Of a DNA stretch of 64,000 bases, positions 16,475 through 26,100 are shown piece after piece. The stretch comes from Bacteroidota bacterium. GTDB taxonomy: Bacteria; Bacteroidota; Bacteroidia; B-17B0; Aurantibacillaceae. The DNA lies in assembly GCA_016711805.1 (NCBI GenBank), contig JADJSH010000005.1:124001-188000 (forward strand), read 5' to 3'. A program made the translations under genes and the position numbers. Positions within the stretch are counted from its first letter, which is position 1. Each line of letters starts with the position of its first letter. The notes under the pieces are model-generated. The model worked only from the letters and a program-made list of their open reading frames with translations, had not been told where the DNA came from and ran no database searches.

Positions 16475-17542
16475 ATGACTGCAAACGCTGATATTAAAAT
16501 CGAAAAAACCGCTCACAGTAGGGTAAGCGAGAATGACGTGAACAATGTTCCTTTTGGAAAATGTTTTTCGGATCACATGTTTATTGCCGAATATGCTGAT
16601 GGTAAATGGGGAAAATCTTCTATTATGCCATATCAAGATATGCCAATGAGTTATGCTATGTCGGCATTACACTATGGACAAGCTATTTTTGAAGGAATGA
16701 AAGCTTATAAATCTGAATCGGGTGAAGTAAGTATTTTTAGACCTATCGATAATTTTAATCGTATGAATAAGTCCGCTATCCGTATGGCAATGCCTGAGGT
16801 ACCAGAGGAAATTTTTATGGGTGGATTATTAGAATTATTAAAATTAGATGCTGCTTGGGTTCCGACTTCTGATACAGGTTCATTATATATTCGTCCGTTT
16901 TTAATCGCCACAGATGAAGCTATTGGGGTTAAACCAAGTGATACTTATAAATTTGTGATTATTACTTGCCCAGCAGGTAAATATTATAGCGAGCCTATTA
17001 AGGTTTTAATTGAAACTAATTATATCCGTGCGGTGCAAGGTGGAGTAGGTTTCGTAAAAGCAGCCGGTAATTACGGACGCAGTTTATATCCTACTAAATT
17101 GGCTCAACAAAAAGGTTACCAACAAGTAATCTGGACTGATGGGGCAACTCACTCTTTCTTAGAAGAATCAGGAACCATGAACTTAATGTTTGTGATTGGA
17201 GATACCGTGGTAACGCCTGCATTAAGCGATACGATTTTAGACGGTATTACTCGTCGCAGTGTTTTAGCTTTAGCTAGAGATTGGGGCATGAACGTAGAAG
17301 AACGTAAAATTTCTATTCAAGAGATTGTAGATGCTTATGCTAAAGGTGAAATTAAAGAAGCTTTTGGAGTTGGAACTGCAGCTACCATTGCTCAAATAAT
17401 GGGTATTGGTTACCAAGATAATTATATGGAATTACCTGCAGTAGCAGATCGCAAATTCTCTAACAAAGTTGATGAAACCTTAAGAGGTATTCGTAAAGGG
17501 AAAATTGAAGATAAAATGGGTTGGATGTTTAAAGTGATTTAA
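16475..17542 (+). CDS. ilvE: Branched-chain amino acid aminotransferase
   Basis: A 355-residue fold-type IV PLP enzyme that performs the last step of valine, leucine and isoleucine synthesis. It is of the longer type II class (as in YwaA/BCAT). Motifs are HYGQAIFEGMKAY (about 66-78), PLP lysine K195 in GFVKAAGNYGRS, the EESGTMN loop, LDGITRRSVLALA and GTAATIAQI. The start is ATG 16475; the frame extends ten codons upstream but only from a GTG within a non-conserved leader. A terminator follows (17560-17592). Confidence 0.95.
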   Translation: MTANADIKIEKTAHSRVSENDVNNVPFGKCFSDHMFIAEYADGKWGKSSIMPYQDMPMSYAMSALHYGQAIFEGMKAYKSESGEVSIFRPIDNFNRMNKSAIRMAMPEVPEEIFMGGLLELLKLDAAWVPTSDTGSLYIRPFLIATDEAIGVKPSDTYKFVIITCPAGKYYSEPIKVLIETNYIRAVQGGVGFVKAAGNYGRSLYPTKLAQQKGYQQVIWTDGATHSFLEESGTMNLMFVIGDTVVTPALSDTILDGITRRSVLALARDWGMNVEERKISIQEIVDAYAKGEIKEAFGVGTAATIAQIMGIGYQDNYMELPAVADRKFSNKVDETLRGIRKGKIEDKMGWMFKVI

Positions 17543-17559
17543 CATGCTCCTTGTGATTT

Positions 17560-17592
17560 TAAGAGGCTGTCGTTAAGATAGCCTCTTTTATT
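17560..17592 (+). terminator. Terminator after ilvE
   Basis: AGAGGCT and AGCCTCT with an inner GTC/GAT extension form a stem-loop followed by TTTTATTTT, 18 nt after the ilvE stop. Confidence 0.75.
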
Positions 17593-17726
17593 TTGTAGCA
17601 AAGAAGCAATCGGAATAACACAAAATAATTGTTCAAAACATTTTTTTTATTCCCAATGCAAAACTTTAAATTTGTTGCTCTTGTATTAAAAATTAAACTA
17701 ATTAAAAACTAACATAAACAAAAAAC

Positions 17727-18980
17727 ATGGGATATCTTTTCACCTCAGAATCAGTATCAGAAGGCCATCCAGATAAGGTTGTCGATTAAATTTCAGACGC
17801 TTTAATCGATAACTTTTTAGCTTTCGATCCACAAAGTAAAGTAGCTTGCGAAACTTTAGTAACTACAGGACAAGTAATTTTAGCTGGTGAGGTTAAATCA
17901 AAAGCATATTTAGATGTTCAAGAAATTGCTCGTGAAGTAATTCGTAAAATTGGATATACTAAATCTGAGTATATGTTTGAAGCAAACTCTTGTGGTATTT
18001 TATCTGCTATTCATGAGCAATCTGCTGATATTAACCAAGGTGTTGATAGAAAGAAAAAAGAAGAGCAAGGTGCTGGTGACCAAGGTATGATGTTTGGTTA
18101 TGCAACTAACGAAACAGCTAACTATATGCCTTTAGCTTTAGATTTAGCTCATGGTATTTTATTAGAATTAGCAGCTTTACGTCGTGAGAACAAAGAAATT
18201 AAATATTTACGTCCAGATGCAAAATCTCAAGTAACTTTAGAATATGATGACAACAATACACCAGTTCGTATTGATGCGATTGTAGTTTCTACACAGCATG
18301 ATGATTTTGATGCAGAGCCAAAAATGTTAGCTAAGATCAAAAAAGATATTATTGACATTTTAATTCCTCGCGTTAAAAAGAAATATCCTAAATACGCCCA
18401 CTTATTCAACAACAAAATTAACTACCATATTAACCCAACTGGTAAATTTGTAATCGGTGGACCACACGGAGATACAGGTTTAACAGGACGTAAAATTATT
18501 GTAGATACTTACGGTGGAAAAGGTGCTCACGGTGGTGGTGCTTTCTCTGGTAAAGATCCAAGTAAAGTTGACCGTTCAGCAGCGTATGCAACTCGTCATA
18601 TTGCTAAAAACTTAGTAGCAGCAGGTATTTGTGACGAAGTATTAGTACAAGTATCTTATGCAATTGGTGTTGCACAACCAATGGGTATTTTTATTGATAC
18701 TTATGGAACTGCAAAAGTAAAAATGACTGATGGTCAAATTGCTAAAATCGTTGAAAAAGTTTTTGATATGCGTCCTTACTTTATTGAGCAACGTTTTAAA
18801 TTACGTACACCAATTTATAGCGAAACTGCAGCTTATGGACACATGGGTCGTAAGAACGAAGTCGTAACTAAAACTTTCAAATCTCCTGATGGAAAAACAA
18901 AAACAATGAAAGTTGAATTGTTTACATGGGAAAAATTAGATTACGTAGCTAAAGTAAAAGCAGCTTTTAAAGTAAAATAA
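17727..18980 (+). pseudogene. metK: S-adenosylmethionine synthetase MetK with an in-frame TAA at codon 21
   Basis: The full frame encodes 417 residues of methionine adenosyltransferase, which makes SAM from methionine and ATP. It starts MGYLFTSESVSEGHPDKVVD and then has TAA (17787-17789) exactly where the family has a glutamine (D-Q-I-S-D-A), a single C-to-T change from CAA. The rest is intact: GAGDQGMMFGYATNET, GGPHGDTGLTGRKIIVDTYGG, GGAFSGKDPSKVDRSAAY and the long Bacteroidota-type C-terminus. No other indel or stop exists. A possible -7 element (TAAATTTG, 17667-17674) lies 53 nt upstream. Since SAM synthesis is essential unless SAM is imported, an assembly error is the simplest explanation. 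Internal initiation at 17973 would lose the ATP-binding N-terminus. Confidence 0.93.
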
Positions 18981-19002
18981 TTTTAAGAGTACATGAATTA
19001 AG

Positions 19003-19038
19003 AATCCCTTTAAGCAAAAGTTTAAAGGGATTTTTTTG
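19003..19038 (+). terminator. Terminator after metK
   Basis: AATCCCTTTAA (19003-19013) pairs with TTAAAGGGATT (19021-19031 region), followed by a T7 run. Confidence 0.85.
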
Positions 19039-19071
19039 TTATATTTGATTAACAGCTAAGTTTGAAAAAAA

Positions 19072-19107
19072 CATCCTTATCTACCTAATTATAGATAGAT
19101 AAGGATG
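19072..19107 (-). terminator. Perfect 12-bp hairpin with T run on the minus strand
   Basis: CATCCTTATCTA (19072-19083) and TAGATAAGGATG (19096-19107) are exact complements around a 12-nt loop. A tract of A residues on the plus strand before it gives a T7 run on the minus strand, so it has the form of a minus-strand terminator. No minus-strand gene precedes it, because the ankyrin gene is on the plus strand. It may instead be the left structural end of the ankyrin cassette. Confidence 0.5.
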
Positions 19108-19129
19108 AGAAAATCATACATATAAGCTA

Positions 19130-19870
19130 GTTAGCTGCAATGGCTAGACAAATACTATGAAAAAAATATTCTTAATATTATTTATGGCGACATTGGTTTC
19201 ATTTATCCATAAAGATAGATGGGATGCTCACAAGGACAATTGGTCTGAATTAATGCTAGCTGTTTATAAAGGAAATACAAAAAAGGTAAATGAATTAATC
19301 AATTCAGGCGTAGACCTTAATTACGTAGCTAAAAAAGAGCGATTTGAATTTCAATTAACTGCACTTGAAGTTGCACTAAGAAAAGAAAACGAAATCGCTG
19401 TTAAGCTGTTATTAGCAACAAATAAAATTGCTCATCCAAAAACTCTAATATATGTTGCTTGCTCATATAATAGTGTGTCAAACGTAGAAATGATAATTAA
19501 ACATGGAGGTAATCCAAATGACACATTGCAAAAAAGTAATTATGGTTGGTCTGCATTTATAATGGCAATTAATTTTGGCTCAAATGAAGTTGTAGAATAT
19601 TTGCTAAAACATGGTGCAAATGTAAATCAGAATGATGGAGGAACACCTCTAATGTATGCAGTATCAAGAGGCTATGTGGAAAAGGTAAGGCTTTTATTAG
19701 CTTATGGCGCTGACAAAAAAATAAAAGGCTACGGCGGTAAGACAGCGATAGACGAACTCGACAGGACATATGCGGATGTCAGCGAAAAGTCAAAGACAGA
19801 AATAAGAAAACTACTAAGCGATTAAAACCACAGCAGCTAACACGCCCTTATTAATAGTTGTATTAATAAG
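19130..19870. repeat. Inverted repeats and hairpin framing the ankyrin gene
   Basis: GTTAGCTGC (19130-19138) upstream and GCAGCTAAC (19833-19841) downstream are exact complements lying 19 nt before the ankyrin start codon and 8 nt after its stop codon. Immediately after the downstream copy, CTTATTAATA (19847-19856) and TATTAATAAG (19861-19870) form a perfect 10-bp hairpin with a 4-nt loop. Together with the hairpin at 19072-19107 this gives the gene a cassette-like frame. No recombinase is present in the window. Confidence 0.5.
19157..19825 (+). CDS. Secreted ankyrin-repeat protein
   Basis: A 222-residue protein with a short hydrophobic N-terminus (MKKIFLILFMATLVSFIH) that looks like a signal peptide. 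About four to five ankyrin repeats follow (from about residue 30): LMLAVYKGNTKKVNELINSG, TALEVALRKENEIAVKLLL, SAFIMAINFGSNEVVEYLLKHGANV and TPLMYAVSRGYVEKVRLLLAYGAD. Ankyrin repeats mediate protein binding; no effector domain is attached. Codon choice in the last 100 bases (AGG, ACG, CTC) is unlike the surrounding genes. The gene is isolated and framed by inverted repeats. It may be a recently acquired cassette, for example an immunity-type or binding protein, but no partner toxin is visible. Confidence 0.75.
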   Translation: MKKIFLILFMATLVSFIHKDRWDAHKDNWSELMLAVYKGNTKKVNELINSGVDLNYVAKKERFEFQLTALEVALRKENEIAVKLLLATNKIAHPKTLIYVACSYNSVSNVEMIIKHGGNPNDTLQKSNYGWSAFIMAINFGSNEVVEYLLKHGANVNQNDGGTPLMYAVSRGYVEKVRLLLAYGADKKIKGYGGKTAIDELDRTYADVSEKSKTEIRKLLSD

Positions 19871-19906
19871 TAGATATTTATTGTAATGCAGTTACCGATA
19901 TAGATA

Positions 19907-20521
19907 TTAAAAAAGAGAATAAAAAGCAAGAATAGCAAAGAATAGTATCAATATGCCAGAAAAGCGATTAATCCACGTTAAGCCGCTGGTGGTTATTTTG
20001 TTTCTAAACAAATTTAAGACGGTACTTAAAATAAGCCACCAAATTGCAGAGCCAATAAAAACACCTAACACTAAAGAAGATGATAATAGGTAGTTTGTTT
20101 TTTCTTGCCCTAAACCGAGCCCAGCAAAAACAGCAAAGAAAGTTAAAATAGTAATTGGATTGGTTATGGTTAGTAAAAACGTAGAAGTGAAATTTTTTAA
20201 TAAGCCATTACTATCAATGTTGGCTTCTTTTGTAGCTGCTTTGCTGATGAGCGTTTTAATTCCTAAGTAAAGTAAAAATAAACCTCCAAATAATTTCATC
20301 CAAAATTGTTGGGCAATTAAAAAATCTGAAATACTCGTTAACCCAAAGCCTGCTATAAAACCATAAGTTCCATCTGCCACGGCTGCGCCCAGCCCAGTAA
20401 AAATTCCAGATAAACGCCCTTCGGTTAGGGTTCTTCTAATTACTAAAACGCCAATCGGACCAACTGGTGCGGCAATCGAAAAGCCCACTAAAAGTCCTTT
20501 AATCAAATAATCGAGAGTCAT
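19907..20521 (-). CDS. LysE/RhtB-family amino acid exporter
   Basis: A 204-residue inner-membrane protein with six hydrophobic segments. The N-terminal signature GFSIAAPVGPIGVLVIRRTLTEGR, GAAVADGTYGFIAGFGLT and LLTITNPITILTFFAVFAGLG are characteristic of LysE/RhtB transporters, which export basic or neutral amino acids. Substrate cannot be predicted. It stands alone on the minus strand, 34 bp upstream of the stop of nothing functional; the next minus-strand gene (PorP-like) ends 34 bp before its start, so co-transcription with the adhesin module is possible but would be incidental. Confidence 0.88.
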   Translation of the reverse strand: MTLDYLIKGLLVGFSIAAPVGPIGVLVIRRTLTEGRLSGIFTGLGAAVADGTYGFIAGFGLTSISDFLIAQQFWMKLFGGLFLLYLGIKTLISKAATKEANIDSNGLLKNFTSTFLLTITNPITILTFFAVFAGLGLGQEKTNYLLSSSLVLGVFIGSAIWWLILSTVLNLFRNKITTSGLTWINRFSGILILFFAILAFYSLF

Positions 20522-20555
20522 AAAGTATTAATGAAATAGTGCAGGATTTGAATAA

Positions 20556-21560
20556 CTAAAACTTCGGGCAGCTTACTAAAACTCTTCTTGTTTTCTTTTT
20601 CTTTTTAGCAATTTCATATACTAAAGATACTTCGTGTCCGCCTAATGAATTGGCAACCCCCAATTTTGAGATAGTTAAATCGTAACTATAACCAATACGT
20701 AGATTGTATTCGGTTATATCAAAGCCAACTAATATCGCAATCGATTCGCGGCTGCTATAAGTTGGCCCGTAATTTTTAAAAGGTAAGCCTCTGTACCACA
20801 AACCTACATTTAATGGCAAATGATAATAGTATACACCAATATCTAATTGATCGTATTTTTGCTGGTGACGGTAATTAAATGCAGGAGAGATGTAACGCTT
20901 GATATCATTTTTAGATTTTTGTTCGATGATAAAACGGTAACCACCATGTAAACTTAAACTCAATGGCAAAGGCACTCTATCGCCTGTTAAACTGCTATTA
21001 GGTTGTGTTAGATGTTTAGCGCTTAAGCCAAGCCAGTATTCTGTTGAGTTTAATAAAGCCCCAGCAGCAAAATCCATAAAGTTTAATTGCTCATAATTAG
21101 CAGCCTCTGTTGAGACGCTTGAACCTGTAGTAATTTGATCGTTAAATTTTAGTTTCCCAAAATCAATGCGTTTCATATTGTAGTTTAAATTAGCACCTAA
21201 TCTAACTTCTGCCATCTTACTTACTTTAAAATGATAGGCGTAATTAATTCCAAATTGTGTGTGTGTTAATCCAGCAGTTCCCGCTCTATCTTGCATCACG
21301 TTTATTCCTAAGCCACTATTAATATCGCTCATATTATAATCATAACTTGCCATATAGGTTTGATAGGCTCTCTTAATCCCAGGCCATTGATTACGATAAT
21401 TTGCCACAAAACGGTGCTCGTAGGTAACACCAGTAAAAGCAGGATTTAAATACATGGGTGCAGCATAGAACTGCGTAAACTGAGCGTCTTGCGCTTTCAA
21501 TACAATTGAACACAAAACTATAGACAGAGTTAGAGCGAAATATGTAATTGTTTTTTTAAT
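20556..21560 (-). CDS. PorP/SprF family T9SS outer-membrane protein, probable ATT start
   Basis: Family features are AQFTQFYAAPMYLNPAFTG at the mature N-terminus, NYRNQWPGI, MASYDYN and a C-terminus with GHEVSLVYEIAKKKK and a final cysteine. PorP/SprF proteins are outer-membrane barrels linked to T9SS cargo, particularly cargo with type B sorting domains. No ATG begins the frame. Reading upstream of the TTG at 21515 gives a perfect signal peptide (IKKTITYFALTLSIVLCSIVLKAQ) that begins with ATT at 21560, 5 nt after the upstream gene's stop. Either ATT is used as a rare start or ATG was miscalled. The gene ends the three-gene adhesin module 20556-27911. Confidence 0.85.
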   Translation of the reverse strand: MKKTITYFALTLSIVLCSIVLKAQDAQFTQFYAAPMYLNPAFTGVTYEHRFVANYRNQWPGIKRAYQTYMASYDYNMSDINSGLGINVMQDRAGTAGLTHTQFGINYAYHFKVSKMAEVRLGANLNYNMKRIDFGKLKFNDQITTGSSVSTEAANYEQLNFMDFAAGALLNSTEYWLGLSAKHLTQPNSSLTGDRVPLPLSLSLHGGYRFIIEQKSKNDIKRYISPAFNYRHQQKYDQLDIGVYYYHLPLNVGLWYRGLPFKNYGPTYSSRESIAILVGFDITEYNLRIGYSYDLTISKLGVANSLGGHEVSLVYEIAKKKKKTRRVLVSCPKF

Positions 21561-21565
21561 AGCGC

Positions 21566-23125
21566 TTATTTTTTAGTTAAACTTATAATTAAATCTTTTT
21601 CAATTTGTTCGGTAACCAAAGGTTCAATATCTACAATCATCGTTTGAAAACCATCTTCTTCAATAATGGCTTTATAAGGCTTTACCGGATTCATAACCAG
21701 AATAAATTTTCCTGTTTTTGAATTTGCATTATAAATGCCTGATACTTGTTTGCTTTCAGTATCTATAATGGTAATTTTTGCTTTACTGACTTCATTGCCA
21801 AACATAACTACACCATGTTTTACTTTTAAATCATTATCTCCAAAACGCGTGTCAATCATATAAATATCTGAACCACCAAAAGTTTCTTCTTTCACCGAAG
21901 AATAATAGCCATGCGTGCCATTGGCATTTAATACAAAGAAAATATCATTGTTTACGGTATTAATTGGAAAACCTAAATTTTCGGGAGGAGAAAATGTATT
22001 GGTTTCTTGATTTAAACTAGTTTTAAAAACATCGTATTCTCCCATCGTGTTATGTCCTTTTGAACTAAAGTATAAGGTAGTACCATCAGGGTGTAAAAAA
22101 GGAGCATCTTCATCTTTGTACGTATTAATTGTTGCACCTAAGTTTAGTGGCATCGACCATCTGCCGTTTGGTAATTTTTTAATGCGATAAATATCTTTTC
22201 CACCAAATCCACCAGGTTTATTACTACTAAAAAATATCACACTTGTATCAGAACTAAAACAGGCGCTAGTTTCTATAAATGGTGTATTTATTTCAGCACC
22301 AAGTTTTTCAGGAGTTGTCCATCCGTTAAAACTTATTCTTGTCATGTATAAATCGCCCGTTAACTTATCATCTGATGTTCTGTAAATCATTAATTGATTA
22401 CCATCAAAGCTTAAAGCTACGCAAGCATCATGGGTGTTGGTATTAATTGGTGTGCCAATATTTTTAGGAACTCCCCACTTACCATCTTCCATTTTTTGAG
22501 AAACATACACATCTTCGTAGTACGTATTATATGCATCTTTTAGGTTACCAGTGCTTCCATCTCGGCGAGAGGTAAAATACATTAAGCTTTCATCAGGTGT
22601 AATTAATGGTACATATTCTGCAAAAGAAGAGTTTATCACATTACCCACATTTTTGATAATAGAACGATGAGGTTGGCTTATTAAATCAATGGCATTTTTA
22701 CTGCATGCAATATAATAATCCACTTCATCATTTGTAATAGTTCTTTCTTTTATAGCAATTGCTCTGTAATTAGTATAGTATTTGATGGCCTGCTCAAAAT
22801 TGGAAGTGAGGTGATAAAATTTTCCAAAATAAAATAATACCTCTGGTGTTTTGCTGTTTTTTAGCTTTACAATATGACTATAGCTTGAGTCTGGTAATTG
22901 ATTTAAGTTTAAACGACTAATAACAGAGTTTAAGTGCGCTGTTTCGTTATCTACATCAATTTTTAAAACTTTTCTATAAAAATTAATGGCGTTTAAATAA
23001 TCTTCTTGATCAAATGCAGCGTTAGCTAACTTTAAATCTTTTGCATACAATTTAGAACTCACTTTTGTTTGCCCGAATAGTTGAGCGGCAAAAAACAAAG
23101 TGATTATGTAAGCATTTAATTTCAT
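21566..23125 (-). CDS. PorE-like propeller protein lacking the OmpA domain
   Basis: A 519-residue exported protein. A signal peptide (1-18) is followed by TPR-like helices (about 25-125: LANAAFDQEDYLNAINFYRKVL). A PD40/WD40-type beta-propeller (about 165-410) has repeats such as PDESLMYFTSRRDG, FDGNQLMIYRTSDD and PDGTTLYFSSKGH. A carboxypeptidase-regulatory-like beta domain (about 430-515: VMFGNEVSKAKITIIDTESKQ) closes it. This is the domain order of the T9SS component PorE except that the C-terminal peptidoglycan-binding OmpA domain is absent. It sits 5 nt from the PorP-like gene and 1 nt from the PKD adhesin gene, so the three are surely one operon. Confidence 0.85.
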   Translation of the reverse strand: MKLNAYIITLFFAAQLFGQTKVSSKLYAKDLKLANAAFDQEDYLNAINFYRKVLKIDVDNETAHLNSVISRLNLNQLPDSSYSHIVKLKNSKTPEVLFYFGKFYHLTSNFEQAIKYYTNYRAIAIKERTITNDEVDYYIACSKNAIDLISQPHRSIIKNVGNVINSSFAEYVPLITPDESLMYFTSRRDGSTGNLKDAYNTYYEDVYVSQKMEDGKWGVPKNIGTPINTNTHDACVALSFDGNQLMIYRTSDDKLTGDLYMTRISFNGWTTPEKLGAEINTPFIETSACFSSDTSVIFFSSNKPGGFGGKDIYRIKKLPNGRWSMPLNLGATINTYKDEDAPFLHPDGTTLYFSSKGHNTMGEYDVFKTSLNQETNTFSPPENLGFPINTVNNDIFFVLNANGTHGYYSSVKEETFGGSDIYMIDTRFGDNDLKVKHGVVMFGNEVSKAKITIIDTESKQVSGIYNANSKTGKFILVMNPVKPYKAIIEEDGFQTMIVDIEPLVTEQIEKDLIISLTKK

Positions 23126-23126
23126 G

Positions 23127-26100
23127 TTATCTTAACAAAAGCAAGTCGCCCGTTTTAGCAATTTTTTTACCATCTAAAGTGGTTGCATTTATTTTCCATA
23201 TGTATACATCTTGTGTACATAATTTTCCTTTATAATAACCATCCCAACCAATCGTAATATCTTTCGATACAAATAATAATTCGCCCCAGCGCGAGAAAAT
23301 ATTTAATTCATATTTGTCTATACCTTTTAATACAGGATGAAACACATCGTTGTTAACATCGGTTGCACTAAATGTACCGCCATTACCACCGTTTGGATTT
23401 GGAGAAAAAGCATTCGGTATTTCAACTGAGCTTTCTAATTCAGCCACAATTTTTGATGGCAAATTAAAAGTATCTAAGCAGCCATGCGTGTTTTTGGCTA
23501 CTAAAAATATTTGATACTCACCAGGATCTTGATACGTATGAAGAGGACTTGTTTCGGTGGATGTATTGCCATCTCCAAAATTCCATGAATAACTTACGGC
23601 TCCAGCGGATAAGTTAGTACAGGTAACAGGATTTGTTGGCACGAATACTAAATTGGGATTCGCTTGAAACAATGCAATTGGTTTAGCATATACTTTGATT
23701 ACTTTTTGAGAAGTATCTTTACAACCATAACCATCCGTGCCAATTAATTGTACTGTAAATGTTTTGGTTACTTGCGAATTGTTGTAATAAATATTGCTTG
23801 GATTATCTGTGGTGGCAATATTGCCATCTCCAAAATTCCATTGATAGTTAGCAACATTAGCAATTGTAGGAAAGTTAACCGTTAGTGCGGTACAACCGCT
23901 ATCTGGCGAAGCAATAATAGTAAATTCTGGTTTTGGATGAACTATAATAGGAACTATAATTGTGTCTTTACAATTGCTTAATGAGGTTGCAATTAATTGA
24001 ACGGTGTTTGTAATATTAGCAGTGGTAGTATTTGTAAATGCTTGAGACGGATTCGTATTGGTTGATGTGTTTGTTCCAAAATCCCAATTATAACTATTAG
24101 CACCAATAGATGTATTAGTAAAGCTTAGTAGTTTTGGCGAACAAGCAGGAGTATCAACTGTAAAATTTGCTTTTGGGTTAAATAAAATCAATACAGGCTT
24201 ACTAACTGAGTCAATACAGCCGTTTGAGTTAATGGCCAATAAAGTACAGTTATACGATTGATTAGTGGTGTTACTTGTATTAGTGTAGGTATAATTTGTA
24301 TTGAAGGTAACATCTGTATTTCCATCTCCATATTTCCATAAATAAGATGTTGCAAATAAACTGGAGTTAGTCATAGATGTTGCTAATGGCGAACATGAAA
24401 CACTTGGTGTTAAAGCAAAATTAGCAACTGGTTTAGCATATATTTCAGGGTAACCCAAAGTAGTGTCTTTACAACCCGAAGCGGTTGTTACAATTAATTG
24501 AACGGTAAATGTTAAGTTACTTGCCGATGTATTTGTATAAGTGTGAACTGGATTAGGAAGAGATGAGGTGCTTGAAAAATCTCCAAAGTCCCAAACATTG
24601 CCTGTTGAACCTAAAGTGTTATTTAAAAAGGTAATAGTTTTAGAAGCGCATCTTGGCGTATCATTACTAAATGTAGCATTTGGTTTAAAAAATGTAAGTA
24701 CAGGAATTAAAACAGAATCTTTACAACCATTGTTGTTAGTTGCAACGAGCGTGCAAGTAAATGTTTGGTTTGATGAGTTGCTTGGGTTTATATATGTGTG
24801 ATTTGTATTTGTTGTAGTGGCAGTATTTCCATCACCATATTTCCACTCATAGGTATGAGCAAAATTACTGGAGTTATTCATTATTACTGCGAGCGGAGAG
24901 CAACCTGATGTTGGTGTTAAAACAGCATTAGCTGTTGGCTTGGCAAAAATGGTAGTAACAGCATTAGCGGTATCCTTGCAACCAAATGCACTAGTTGAAA
25001 TTAAGGTAACACTAAAGGTTAAATTATTAATACTATTGTTTGTATAGGTGTGCGCAGGACTAGTAATACTAGATAAAGGACTTGCATCTCCAAAATTCCA
25101 ACTATCCGTAGTTGAACCTTGCGATGTATTAGTAAACGTAATAGTTTTAGAGGCACAGCGAGGTGTATCCAATGCAAAATTGGCAAAGGGTTTAAAATGC
25201 ACCAATACAAATTTATCAAGTGAATCTTTACAGCCGTTAGCACTCGTTGCGACAAGTGTACATGTAAATGTTTGATCGTTTACATTACTTAAATTTGTGT
25301 AAGTATGATTGGTGTTAGTTGTACTGGCCGTGTTTCCATCTCCAAATTTCCATACATAAGTTGAACCTGCAATGCTTGTATTTGTAAAAGTAGTTGCTAA
25401 CGGCGAGCAACCTACAGTTGGCGTCACCACAAAGTTAGCTTGTGGTTTTGCAAATACTACTGGGTACCCGTAAGTTGTATCAGCACATGAAAACGCATTT
25501 GAGGCGATTAATTGAACCGTATAGGTTTGATCAACGGTTGTGGTATTTGTGAAAACATGCGTTGGATTAGGTGAAAAATTCAAAGGACTCCCATCACCGA
25601 AATCCCATTCATAAGTTACAGCACCTAACACAGGAGGGAAGTTGACGCTTAATGGCGAACAACCACTACTAGGTATCATGGTGAAATTAAATATTGGTCT
25701 TGGATAGATCGTAACAGTTAACGAGGTGCTATCTTTACAGCCATTACTGCTCGTTGCTACTAATTGAGCAGTAAAGGTTTGTATCAATAAAGTTGTATTC
25801 ATATAGGTATGAGATACCACTGATGTTGTTGCTGTACTAGAAGATAGGTCACCAAAATCCCAATTATAACTTGTAGCACCAACAGAGTTATTTGTAAATG
25901 TTGCTGCTACTGGCGAACAACCAGCAGGGGCACTTACCGTAAAAGAAGCAGTCGGCTTAGTAAATACCGTAACAGTTGAGGTATGTGTATCACTACAACC
26001 AGCTGCTGTAGAAGCAACTAAATTTACCGTGTATACCATATTTGATCCTGTGGTATTGGTAAAACTTTCAATAGGGTCAGTTGCTGTTGACGTATTTCCG

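Noticed and set aside
17593..17726. SAM riboswitch upstream of metK
   Set aside because: The 134-bp leader is A/T-rich with no SAM-I or SAM-II core I can recognise.
17787..17789. Reassignment of TAA to glutamine
   Set aside because: TAA is used as the normal terminator of many intact genes here (for example recA and mnmA), so only metK is affected.
24568..25275. Plus-strand and alternative-frame ORFs within the PKD gene
   Set aside because: They are shadows of the repeat-rich gene on the minus strand.
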